Below, one piece after another: positions 1-6,113 of a DNA stretch of 9,214 nt. Each line of letters starts with the position of its first letter. Within the stretch, counting starts at the first letter, position 1. The stretch covers positions 1 to 9,214 of the forward strand of contig JAPVWE010000038.1 in assembly GCA_028572035.1 (NCBI GenBank). The letters are read 5' to 3'. A program made the translations under genes and the position numbers. The notes under the pieces are model-generated. The model saw only the letters and a program-made list of their open reading frames with translations. It ran no database searches and was not told the origin of the DNA. Source of the stretch: Desulfobacteraceae bacterium (GTDB taxonomy: Bacteria; Desulfobacterota; DSM-4660; Desulfatiglandales; B25-G16).

Positions 1-24
1 GTTCAAGTCCCGCCTTCGGCACCA
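1..24 (+). tRNA. tRNA 3' end (probably tRNA-Leu), cut by the window edge
   Basis: The window opens inside the T arm of a tRNA. TTCAAGT is the T loop, CCCGC is the 3' side of the T stem, CTTCGGC is the 3' strand of the acceptor stem, A is the discriminator base and CCA is encoded in the DNA. The 5' acceptor strand should therefore read GCCGAAG, which is typical of bacterial tRNA-Leu, and leucine tRNAs carry A as discriminator. The anticodon lies outside the window, so the identity is an inference. An intrinsic terminator follows 10 bases downstream. Confidence 0.85.
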
Positions 25-34
25 CCACAACTAC

Positions 35-68
35 AAAGGATTAGCCGGATTTCGGTTGATCCTTTTTT
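35..68 (+). terminator. Rho-independent terminator after the tRNA
   Basis: A 13-bp stem (35-47 with 53-65, allowing two G-T wobbles) closes a 5-base loop GATTT. The right arm runs into six T residues at 63-68. This is a textbook intrinsic terminator placed just after the tRNA CCA end, so it most likely ends the tRNA transcript. Confidence 0.85.
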
Positions 69-196
69 GTGTTTTGGGCGCGCTTGGTTAACGTTTTGGT
101 CAACACTTTGTAAAGATTTCACCCCCGTTGGATTCTGTTAGTACAAAAGAGTCAAACATAGAACCCTTTTTTATATCCATAATTACTCTCCCTCTA

Positions 197-525
197 CTAT
201 AAAAGGTTGGTATCGTTCAAAAGTGTTGGCATGGCTATGATCTCTCTTCTACCTCTCTTATGGTCAGAATGAGGCCATGAGCCTTTTCAAAAGGGGATAT
301 CTCATAAAGAAATACCACCGGACTATGCAGTGGCTAAAAATTCAGGGTTTCCTCCACAGAGCGCTTAGAGCTACCTCAGGGCATTTCACAAACCCTGAAT
401 TTTTAGCCACCTCCACCTGCCGCGATAGATATCGCCTTGAGAAAAGGGGTATGGCCTCAATAATAAGGATCGGGTAGGAAAGATAGCCCATGCCAACACT
501 TTTGAACGTTACTAATCTTTTATGA
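197..525. mobile_element. MITE-like 329-bp imperfect palindrome flanked by TA
   Basis: The two halves of this stretch are reverse complements along most of their length. Matching blocks are 199-204 with 518-523, a perfect 21-bp pair at 214-234 with 488-508, blocks around 267-301 with 430-460 that share GGCCTCA, AAAAGG and GATATC, and a second perfect 21-bp pair at 330-350 with 390-410. The centre is a 39-base loop at 351-389. TA dinucleotides at 195-196 and 526-527 sit in equivalent positions, as expected for TA target duplication. No transposase is encoded; the only open frames inside are short and unlike any known protein. This fits a non-autonomous element such as a MITE. The link to a TA-targeting transposase family (IS630/Tc1-like) is an inference. 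The remaining bases at 69-194 show no gene. Confidence 0.6.
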
Positions 526-573
526 TACCACACCCATATCTAAATTGTCCAGATTAAGAAGCAGAACTTGAAG

Positions 574-687
574 GTGGAGCAGATCTGCGGTATATTTAAA
601 AGATCCAAGCCAGCTTGGGCAGCACAAATAGGCATGGCGTTTGGCGGCAGCTCAGGCATTCTAGCTCCTGAGATGATATTGAAATGA
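574..687 (+). CDS. Short unrecognised open frame coupled to the methyltransferase gene (possible truncated gene)
   Basis: From GTG at 574 this frame encodes 37 residues beginning MEQICGIFKR and containing GMAFGGSSG, and ends in TGA at 685-687. Its stop overlaps the next start as ATGA, the same arrangement as between the next two genes. The frame stays open back to a stop at 541-543, only 16 bases beyond the palindromic element. I do not recognise the product. There is no convincing Shine-Dalgarno sequence, and a frame of this length can occur by chance. It could be a real small protein, the 3' remnant of a longer gene broken by the element, or an artefact. The only support is the ATGA overlap and the clean frame. 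Confidence 0.25.
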   Translation: MEQICGIFKRSKPAWAAQIGMAFGGSSGILAPEMILK

Positions 688-1352
688 GCACATATATTTT
701 GATGAAGATCCTTGAAACCGCTCCAGGCAGATACGACAAGGGGATTCGTATTCTTACGCTTGGAAGATTGGGTAAGGCATATGATCGTTTAACATCTCAC
801 ATAAGAAAAGGGCAAAAGATCCTTGATCTTGGCTGCGGGACTGGAGCATTGACAATAAGGGCTGCTCAGAAAGCCGCAAAGGTGAAAGGGATTGATATAA
901 ATTCCCAAATGTTAGAAATCGCACAAAAGCGAGCAGCAGAAGCGAATCTTGCACAAAACGTAGAGTTATGTGAGATGGGTGTTGCTGAGCTTGGAGGTGA
1001 AGAATCCGAAAGCTACGACATTATCATGAGTGGTCTTTGTTTTTCTGAATTAACTGAAGATGAGTTACTCTATACCCTGAGAGAAGCAAAAAGAATATTG
1101 AAGCCTGAAGGCCTTCTGCTTATTGCTGATGAAGTAAGACCTAAAAGCATTTCGAAGCTGATACTTAATTGGCTGATAAGGGTTCCTCTTGTAACAATTA
1201 CTTACCTTATTGCCCAAACTACTACAAAGGCAGTAAAGAACTTACCAGAAAAGGTAGAAAAAGCGGGTCTGTTAATTCAGTCAATCAAATTGAGCAAAAT
1301 AGAGGACTTTATCGAGTTAGTAGGGAGGAGGCCTAAACAGGGAGCGAAATGA
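684..1352 (+). CDS. cpaM: Class I SAM-dependent methyltransferase, corrinoid protein-associated (CpaM-like)
   Basis: This 222-residue protein is a soluble Rossmann-fold methyltransferase. Motif I is DLGCGTG at residues 48-54, the acidic end of strand 2 is D71 in GIDINSQML, and YDIIMSGL (111-118) corresponds to motif II. The N-terminus, with LMKILETAPGRYDKGI, resembles the family named for its association with corrinoid proteins; I recall this family from memory, so the symbol is tentative. The ATG at 684 is chosen because the YILMKILE leader belongs to that family; the Shine-Dalgarno match is poor. The TGA stop overlaps the ATG of the HgcAB-like fusion gene as ATGA (1349-1352), implying translational coupling and a shared task. 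Its substrate is unknown; it might methylate the partner's corrinoid or work beside it. A generic small-molecule methyltransferase cannot be excluded. Confidence 0.8.
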   Translation: MSTYILMKILETAPGRYDKGIRILTLGRLGKAYDRLTSHIRKGQKILDLGCGTGALTIRAAQKAAKVKGIDINSQMLEIAQKRAAEANLAQNVELCEMGVAELGGEESESYDIIMSGLCFSELTEDELLYTLREAKRILKPEGLLLIADEVRPKSISKLILNWLIRVPLVTITYLIAQTTTKAVKNLPEKVEKAGLLIQSIKLSKIEDFIELVGRRPKQGAK

Positions 1353-2503
1353 ATCTGCCCAAATTCTTGGCTATTAATATTGTTGAAACCTTATTGAGGG
1401 TTCTCCCCTTCCCCTGCAAAACAGGTTTGATTAAAATAGGGAATCCGGACAGGAATTCACCTGTTTTTCTAACCTGCAATTACCATCTGACTGTAGAAAG
1501 GGTAAAAAGAGTATTGAAGGGGATAGATGCTTATCTTCTTGTTGCTAATAGCAGGGGAATCAATGTATGGTGTGCTGCTACAGGTGGCCTTTTTACCAAT
1601 CACAATGTTATTTCGGTGCTAAAAGTGACCGGAGTTGAAGAACTAGTGGATCACAGAAACATTATGCTACCTCAGCTTGCTGCCACAGGTGTTGAAGCTG
1701 ATGTTATAAAGAAAAAAACCGGATGGAAGGTAATCTGGGGGCCGGTTTATGCGAAGGATATTCCTGCTTTCATAAGAAACAAGCTCAAGAAAACCCCGAA
1801 AATGCGGGAGGTCGAGTTTCCTTTGAGGCAGCGGATTGAGATGGCTCTTGCTTGGGCATTTCCAATTTCTATCATCTTAGCTCTTATCATGATCCCCCTT
1901 TGGCATGAAGCCATTTCCGCTCTCATTTTCCTGGTCTGGGGATTGTCTTTCTTAATCTTCGTATCCTTTCCTCTTTACAGCCAGTGGCTAAGCTCTGAGG
2001 ATAAAAGGATTGGTTTTGTTTTGTTTGATTTTGGGCGAGGAGGATTTCAACTGATTCTATGGGGTGTCCTCATGCTTGGTCTTATCGTCTATAGCCTCGT
2101 AGCCGATGATTTCAGCCGGGGATTTTTGTTTCGCTGGAGTTTCATTACGTTCATTGCTGTTCTTCTTTTAAGTATTGATTTAATGGGCAGTACCCCTGTG
2201 TACAAGAGTGGCCTGCACGAGGATAGATTGCTAAGAGTCATTCTTGATGAGAAGAAATGCAGAGGTGCTGGTTTTTGTGAGCAGGTTTGCCCAAGGAATT
2301 GCTATGAGGTTGATAGAAATCGCCATATTGCAACAATACCGAGGGCGGGTCGGTGCGTCCAATGCGGCGCCTGTATCGTTCAATGTACCTTCGATGCCTT
2401 GTATTTTGAGAGTCCGAAAGGCGAAGTAATACGCCCGGAGACCATCAGAAGATTTAAATTGAACCTAATAGGTAGACGTCTTGTGAAGCTGGATAAGTTG
2501 TAG
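1349..2503 (+). CDS. HgcAB-like fusion: corrinoid-binding domain, membrane segments and ferredoxin domain
   Basis: This 384-residue membrane protein joins parts that are separate in the mercury methylation pair HgcA and HgcB. Residues about 28-145 match the CFeSP/HgcA corrinoid-binding domain, with GNPDRNSPVF, then INVWCAATGG where C75 occupies the position of the HgcA cobalt-ligating cysteine, then ATGVEADVIKK and WGPVYAKDIPAF. Four likely membrane helices lie at about 167-186, 189-210, 232-252 and 261-278. A GSTPVYKSGLHEDR linker leads to the C-terminal ferredoxin domain with two cysteine groups (C304, C310, C314, C318 and C336, C339, C342, C346). The cap motif lacks the AAGKG of true HgcA, and the first cluster motif has Ala307 where a cysteine is usual. 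Fused HgcAB-like proteins are known in anaerobes and the one tested did not methylate mercury, so I infer corrinoid-dependent methyl or electron transfer of unknown substrate. It is coupled to the upstream methyltransferase by ATGA. Confidence 0.85.
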   Translation: MNLPKFLAINIVETLLRVLPFPCKTGLIKIGNPDRNSPVFLTCNYHLTVERVKRVLKGIDAYLLVANSRGINVWCAATGGLFTNHNVISVLKVTGVEELVDHRNIMLPQLAATGVEADVIKKKTGWKVIWGPVYAKDIPAFIRNKLKKTPKMREVEFPLRQRIEMALAWAFPISIILALIMIPLWHEAISALIFLVWGLSFLIFVSFPLYSQWLSSEDKRIGFVLFDFGRGGFQLILWGVLMLGLIVYSLVADDFSRGFLFRWSFITFIAVLLLSIDLMGSTPVYKSGLHEDRLLRVILDEKKCRGAGFCEQVCPRNCYEVDRNRHIATIPRAGRCVQCGACIVQCTFDALYFESPKGEVIRPETIRRFKLNLIGRRLVKLDKL

Positions 2504-2538
2504 AATTCCCGAAACGTTTTTTTATGGAGGTTGCCACT

Positions 2539-3021
2539 ATGATGAAAAAATATAAAACCTATTACAAGTCAGAAATAGGGCTTATAGAAATTATTGGAAC
2601 AGAAAACGGGATATTATCTGTAGGTTTTGTGGAAGAGAAATCTAAGAATAGTTTTGAAATTCACCGCTGCTTAGCAGAATGTATTGAGCAAATCGATGCA
2701 TATTTCAGGGGGAAGCGAAGAGAATTTTCTGTAAACCTGCAATTGCAAGGCACAGATTTTCAGAAGAAGGTTTGGAGCCAACTGATGAAAATACCTTTTG
2801 GTGAGACATTATCATATAAGGATGTTGCAGCATCGATTGGAAATGAAAAAGCCGTGCGAGCAGTTGGAAATGCAAACGGGAGAAATAAGATAGCCATTAT
2901 TATTCCATGTCATCGTGTCATAGGTAGTAATGGAAAGCTAATAGGTTATGCAAGTGGAGTATGGAGAAAGGAGTGGCTCTTGTTACACGAAAGGAGAGTC
3001 TGCTCAACTGAACGATTATGA
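2539..3021 (+). CDS. ogt: Methylated-DNA--protein-cysteine S-methyltransferase (O6-alkylguanine repair)
   Basis: This enzyme repairs O6-alkylguanine in DNA by moving the alkyl group irreversibly to its own cysteine. The active-site motif PCHRV has C124 as acceptor. It is preceded by the recognition-helix region VRAVGNANGRNK, which carries the arginine finger, and followed by IGSNGKLIGYASG and RKEWLLLHE. Length (160 residues) is normal for the compact Ogt form without an Ada domain. An upstream in-frame ATG at 2524 overlaps the ribosome binding site itself: GGAGG at 2526-2530 lies 8 bases before the ATG at 2539, so 2539 is preferred (2542 is also possible). It starts 35 bases after the HgcAB-like gene with no terminator between, so cotranscription is likely. 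Its last 6 bases overlap the end of thiL on the other strand. Confidence 0.93.
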   Translation: MMKKYKTYYKSEIGLIEIIGTENGILSVGFVEEKSKNSFEIHRCLAECIEQIDAYFRGKRREFSVNLQLQGTDFQKKVWSQLMKIPFGETLSYKDVAASIGNEKAVRAVGNANGRNKIAIIIPCHRVIGSNGKLIGYASGVWRKEWLLLHERRVCSTERL

Positions 3022-4023
3022 TATAAAATGATTAAAACCCTTTGGGCCAAGTTCCTCCACTGACCCATTATCATTAAGCATTCTAATGCCTTCTTCCTTT
3101 CTTATTTCACCTATCAGGTAGAGGGGTGATGGTCTTTTATCTTTGAATAACAGTTCGAGATCCTGACTCCTCGCCTCAGGGACGGTTAGCAACAAGAGAT
3201 AATCTTCTCCACCTGAAAGTGCGTGGTCAAGTGGATTAAAACTGGCACGAGAGGCAAGAAGTTTGAGTTCAGAAGAGAGGGGAATCTTGCTCCTAATAAG
3301 CAGTGCCCCGACACTGCTTTCCTTACAGATATGCCCCAAATCTGAGAGAAGTCCATCACTCAGATCGATCATGGAACTGGCAAGCCGTGAGGTTGCTATA
3401 ATCCTTCCGGTCTCAATCAAAGCATTTGGTTCGTTGTGGACCTTAAGAAAATAGCTGCCCATAGACCTTGGGGGCGATATCTCATTTTTTAAGATCTTAA
3501 GTCCCACGGATGAATCCCCGACACTTCCGGTAAGATAGATCTTATCTCCTGGCCTGGCACCAGATCTATAGATAACTTCATCTTCTTTTGCATCACCAAT
3601 CAAGGAGACATTAATAATGAATTTATCAGGTGAGCCAACCGTATCACCTCCCACTATGTTAACCCTGTAATGCTCGCAGATATCTTTCATGCCTTTGTAT
3701 AAATCCTGAATTAACTCAACATTCATTTGAACAGGAATGCCCAAGGAGATAAGACAATAAAGGGGCCTGCCACCCATAGCGGCAATGTCGCTTAGATTCA
3801 CAGCTATTGCCTTCCTGCCTAATTGATAAGGGGATATTTTATCCCTTAAGAAATGGATATCCTCAACCAGCATATCAGTAGTAAAGAGTAGAACGCGGCC
3901 AGAATAGGGGCCAAACACGGCGCAGTCGTCACCAATACCTTTAATGACACCTTTCAAAGAGGTAATACATTCCTCTTTGATGGAATCTATAAAGCCGAAT
4001 TCCCCGATCTCTTTAAATTTCAA
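3016..4023 (-). CDS. thiL: Thiamine-monophosphate kinase
   Basis: ThiL uses ATP to phosphorylate thiamine monophosphate to thiamine diphosphate, the last step of cofactor synthesis, in the cytoplasm. Motifs (numbered from the TTG start) are GIGDDCAV at 29-36, TTDMLVEDIHF at 48-58, AVNLSDIAAMGG at 74-85, GGDTVGS at 125-131, then MIDLSDGLLSDL, SGGEDYLLL and the C-terminal GPKGFNHF. Together they define the AIR-synthase/ThiL fold. With TTG at 4023 the protein has 335 residues and begins LKFKEIGEFGFI, matching the usual ThiL start, with GAAGGA placed 9 bases upstream. An in-frame ATG at 4053 would add 10 residues but has no ribosome binding site and lies in a repeated GCCATTAGTCAAT unit, so I judge it less likely. 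No other thiamine gene is nearby. It converges on ogt and the two ends overlap by 6 bases. Confidence 0.95.
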   Translation of the reverse strand: MKFKEIGEFGFIDSIKEECITSLKGVIKGIGDDCAVFGPYSGRVLLFTTDMLVEDIHFLRDKISPYQLGRKAIAVNLSDIAAMGGRPLYCLISLGIPVQMNVELIQDLYKGMKDICEHYRVNIVGGDTVGSPDKFIINVSLIGDAKEDEVIYRSGARPGDKIYLTGSVGDSSVGLKILKNEISPPRSMGSYFLKVHNEPNALIETGRIIATSRLASSMIDLSDGLLSDLGHICKESSVGALLIRSKIPLSSELKLLASRASFNPLDHALSGGEDYLLLLTVPEARSQDLELLFKDKRPSPLYLIGEIRKEEGIRMLNDNGSVEELGPKGFNHFIS

Positions 4024-4048
4024 GGCCTTGTTTCCTTCTATATTGAAT

Positions 4049-4139
4049 GCCATTAGTCAATAGTGATTTGCCATTAGTCAATCACGCCAATGCTTAGAGA
4101 CCTCTCCATTTAACAAATGCCTAATGACCAATGACAAAT
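4049..4139. repeat. Short repeated units of GCCATTAGTCAAT type in both orientations
   Basis: GCCATTAGTCAAT occurs twice in direct orientation at 4049-4061 and 4070-4082. An inverted relative (ATTTGTCATTGGTCATT when read on the minus strand) lies at 4123-4139 and matches 4066-4082 at 14 of 17 positions. The units fill the divergent space between thiL and tmk. The upstream in-frame ATG of thiL falls inside the first unit. The function is unknown; the units look like degenerate intergenic repeats rather than a clear operator. Confidence 0.5.
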
Positions 4140-4242
4140 AACGTCTTATATAATAAAAGGATATTAAATTCTATGGCAAAAACATGCAAGATCAAAGGTG
4201 TTCATAGAACAAAATCTTTTCATGAACGCTCATGTATGCAAC

Positions 4243-4271
4243 TTGATTACCCTATATTTATTATGTATAAT
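4243..4271 (+). promoter_or_regulatory. Sigma70-type promoter of the tmk-holB-ricT-metG operon
   Basis: TTGATT (4243-4248) and a perfect TATAAT (4266-4271) are separated by exactly 17 bases. Transcription would start near 4278, leaving a leader of about 20 bases before the TTG start of tmk at 4301 and its GGGGG ribosome binding site at 4290-4294. This is the best promoter match I can see in the window, and it sits where the four-gene operon needs one. Confidence 0.7.
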
Positions 4272-4300
4272 GCACCACTTAGTCAAAAAGGGGGATATAG

Positions 4301-4927
4301 TTGTTTATCACTTTTGAAGGGATAGATGGTTGCGGGAAATCCACGCAGGTTCCCAGGCTTGAGGCAACCCTCAAAGAAAGAGGAATCTCTTTGATAGTTA
4401 CCAGTGAGCCCGGTGGGACAAAAATAGGTCAGACTATTAGGAAGATACTATTACATGTGGATAATACCCATATAGTTCCACTGACCGAGCTTTTTCTATA
4501 CGAAGCTGACAGGGCTCAGCATGTAAGCGAGGTAATCAAACCAGCCCTGGAGGCTGGAAAGTGGGTTATCTGTGATCGATATTTTGATGCCACAACGGTG
4601 TATCAGGGGGTGGCCCTGGGGCACCATAAGAAATTGATTGAACAAATAAACCGTGAGGCCACCCTAGGGTGTCAGCCAGACATTACCTTTCTTCTCGACT
4701 GTCCAGCAGAGATAGGCCTGGAAAGAATAGCAAAACGGGACAAGAATGACAGAAAAAAGGATAGATTTGAAAGAAAAACACTCGATTTCCACATCAAGAT
4801 ACGATATGGATATCTTGCCTTAGCCAACAAGTATAAAGATAGGTTTAAGATTATAGATTCCAGACTACCTGAAGACCAGGTGGCACGAAAGATCAGGGAA
4901 ATAATTTCTCCTTATTTACCCTGTTAG
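4301..4927 (+). CDS. tmk: Thymidylate kinase (dTMP kinase)
   Basis: This enzyme phosphorylates dTMP to dTDP with ATP, the committed step towards dTTP for DNA synthesis. It has 208 residues, the usual length. The P-loop is GIDGCGKST at 7-15, with the TSEPGGT region at 34-40, the DRY motif at 92-94 followed by YQGVALG, and a charged lid (about 146-158, RDKNDRKKDRFE). The start is TTG at 4301, placed 6 bases after a GGGGG ribosome binding site; no ATG start upstream suits the fold, because FITFEGIDG is the standard N-terminus. It is the first gene of the operon with holB, ricT and metG. The last four sense codons and the TAG stop lie in an inverted repeat that starts at about 4913, so the extreme C-terminus (YLPC) may have been supplied by that repeat. 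Confidence 0.95.
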   Translation: MFITFEGIDGCGKSTQVPRLEATLKERGISLIVTSEPGGTKIGQTIRKILLHVDNTHIVPLTELFLYEADRAQHVSEVIKPALEAGKWVICDRYFDATTVYQGVALGHHKKLIEQINREATLGCQPDITFLLDCPAEIGLERIAKRDKNDRKKDRFERKTLDFHIKIRYGYLALANKYKDRFKIIDSRLPEDQVARKIREIISPYLPC

Positions 4928-5014
4928 AAAGCCGCGCTTGCCCCGTTAAATATGTTCGCCAAAAAGACAGGTCAGATCTAGAACACTTATTTAACGGGGT
5001 GAAATCTAACAGGG
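4913..5014. repeat. Nested inverted repeat between tmk and holB
   Basis: The outer arms are CCCTGTTAGA (4919-4928) and TCTAACAGGG (5005-5014), a perfect 10-bp pair. The inner arms are CCCCGTTAAATA (4941-4952) and TATTTAACGGGG (4988-4999), a perfect 12-bp pair, around a 35-base loop. The left outer arm encodes the final residues and stop of tmk. The right inner arm contains the GTG at 4999 that would give holB a falsely long N-terminus. TATTTACCCTGTTA at 4913-4926 recurs exactly at 9165-9178, which supports a dispersed repeat family rather than a terminator. The arms lack a T run, so termination is unlikely. Confidence 0.7.
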
Positions 5015-5067
5015 TTTGCCTGAAAAGTGAGCTACGGTGCATAAACACAACAGACACTAGCGTGCCT

Positions 5068-6105
5068 ATGAGCCTTACATTACTTGATGAAATAATTGGC
5101 CAAGAAAAGGCAATAGCCTTTTTGAAAAGGATTATAGCCAATGATAGGATTGCCTCTGCATACCTATTTGCCGGTATCCGAGGAACAGGGAAAACAACCA
5201 CAGCTCTGGCCTTTGCCTTATCACTAAATTGCAGGAACCCGATAGATGGGGATGGATGCAACAAATGCAGCTCCTGCAAAAAGATAATCGATGGAAACCA
5301 TCCTGACCTTATTATTATAGAACCTGATGAGGACAAAAAGGTAATCAGGATTGACCAGATCAGGGAGATTAACAGACATCTTGCCTTCTCCCCAGCTCTT
5401 GGAGGGTACAGGATAATTATTTTAGATCCCGCTGAAAAAATGACCGATGAGGCAGCCAATGCATTTTTGAAGACCCTTGAGGAGCCACCCCCTCGTAACA
5501 CCTTTATCTTGAATGTGAGAGATCCAGGAGAGCTTTTTCCAACCATTGTTTCTCGATGTCAAAAGGTTCCTTTTAAGGCACTGCCTAGTGAAGATATAGT
5601 GAGTTGGTTAATAAGAAAGGAGAATATGGATGAAGAAAAGGCGAAGATCCTGGCCAGGCTTTCAGAGGGAAGTTTAGGTAAGACAATAACATTAGCCAAG
5701 GATGACCTTTTGGTTGATAGGGCTAATTGGGTAGATATGTTAAACAGTGTTATTCATGGGTCTTCTGATATGTTACTTGATCTGGCTCAAAAATTCTCTG
5801 AATTTGGAAAAAAGGCAGCCACCAATAAGAAACTCAAGGATGATAGAATAGCCTTGATGCTGGGAATATGGAAAAGCTGGTACAGGGATATGCTCCTTAT
5901 CAAGTTGGGAGGTACAGTGGATCTAATTTTCAATTCCGATCTTGTCAATCTTTGCAAAAAGGCATCCACCTCATATACTGTTGATGGACTTATTAGATCA
6001 CTGGCAGTTATTGCCAGGGCCGAACATGATCTGATGACCAACAAAAATCTTCTTTTTCTGCTTGAGAGGTCCCTGCTTGGGCTGAAGAGAGCTACAGATT
6101 TATAG
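5068..6105 (+). CDS. holB: DNA polymerase III delta' subunit (clamp loader)
   Basis: Delta' is part of the clamp-loader complex that opens the beta clamp and places it on primed DNA. The N-terminus SLTLLDEIIGQEKAIAFLKRII is typical of the family. It has a Walker A loop GIRGTGKTT (36-44), a zinc module with cysteines 55, 64, 67 and 70 (C, then CNKCSSC), the NAFLKTLEEPP segment, and the SRC motif at 162-164 that contacts a neighbouring ATP site. The Walker B region reads ILDPAE instead of a DExx box, consistent with a subunit that does not hydrolyse ATP although its P-loop is intact. The ATG at 5068 gives 345 residues and the family N-terminus. The longer frame from GTG 4999 would add 23 residues encoded largely by the inverted repeat and is rejected. 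No clear ribosome binding site is visible. The gap to ricT is 8 bases. Confidence 0.92.
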   Translation: MSLTLLDEIIGQEKAIAFLKRIIANDRIASAYLFAGIRGTGKTTTALAFALSLNCRNPIDGDGCNKCSSCKKIIDGNHPDLIIIEPDEDKKVIRIDQIREINRHLAFSPALGGYRIIILDPAEKMTDEAANAFLKTLEEPPPRNTFILNVRDPGELFPTIVSRCQKVPFKALPSEDIVSWLIRKENMDEEKAKILARLSEGSLGKTITLAKDDLLVDRANWVDMLNSVIHGSSDMLLDLAQKFSEFGKKAATNKKLKDDRIALMLGIWKSWYRDMLLIKLGGTVDLIFNSDLVNLCKKASTSYTVDGLIRSLAVIARAEHDLMTNKNLLFLLERSLLGLKRATDL

Positions 6106-6113
6106 TAAGAATC

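Noticed and set aside
1..200. Integration (att) site at the tRNA 3' end
   Set aside because: No second copy of the tRNA 3' end and no integrase gene is found in the window.
277..477. 66-residue open frame inside the palindromic element
   Set aside because: It spans the loop and both arms of the inverted repeat, so its sequence is fixed by the palindrome. It has no ribosome binding site and no recognisable domain.
1562..1591. Calling the fusion gene hgcA and predicting mercury methylation
   Set aside because: The cap motif lacks the AAGKG-type residues and the protein is a fusion. Similarity is at domain level only.
4131..4325. 64-residue plus-strand open frame upstream of tmk
   Set aside because: It overlaps the promoter and the start of tmk in another frame, begins in a repeat unit, and shows no domain or ribosome binding site.
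4919..5014. Terminator between tmk and holB
   Set aside because: The stems are strong but the right arms are followed by GTGAAA and TTTGCC rather than a T run, and the downstream genes belong to the same conserved operon.
4999..5067. N-terminal extension of holB from GTG 4999
   Set aside because: The GTG is in the arm of an inverted repeat, the extra 23 residues are not delta'-like, and the family N-terminus begins at ATG 5068.
4893..5546. 217-residue minus-strand open frame opposite holB
   Set aside because: It is the reverse-strand shadow of holB and the nested repeat. The plus strand encodes clear delta' motifs here.
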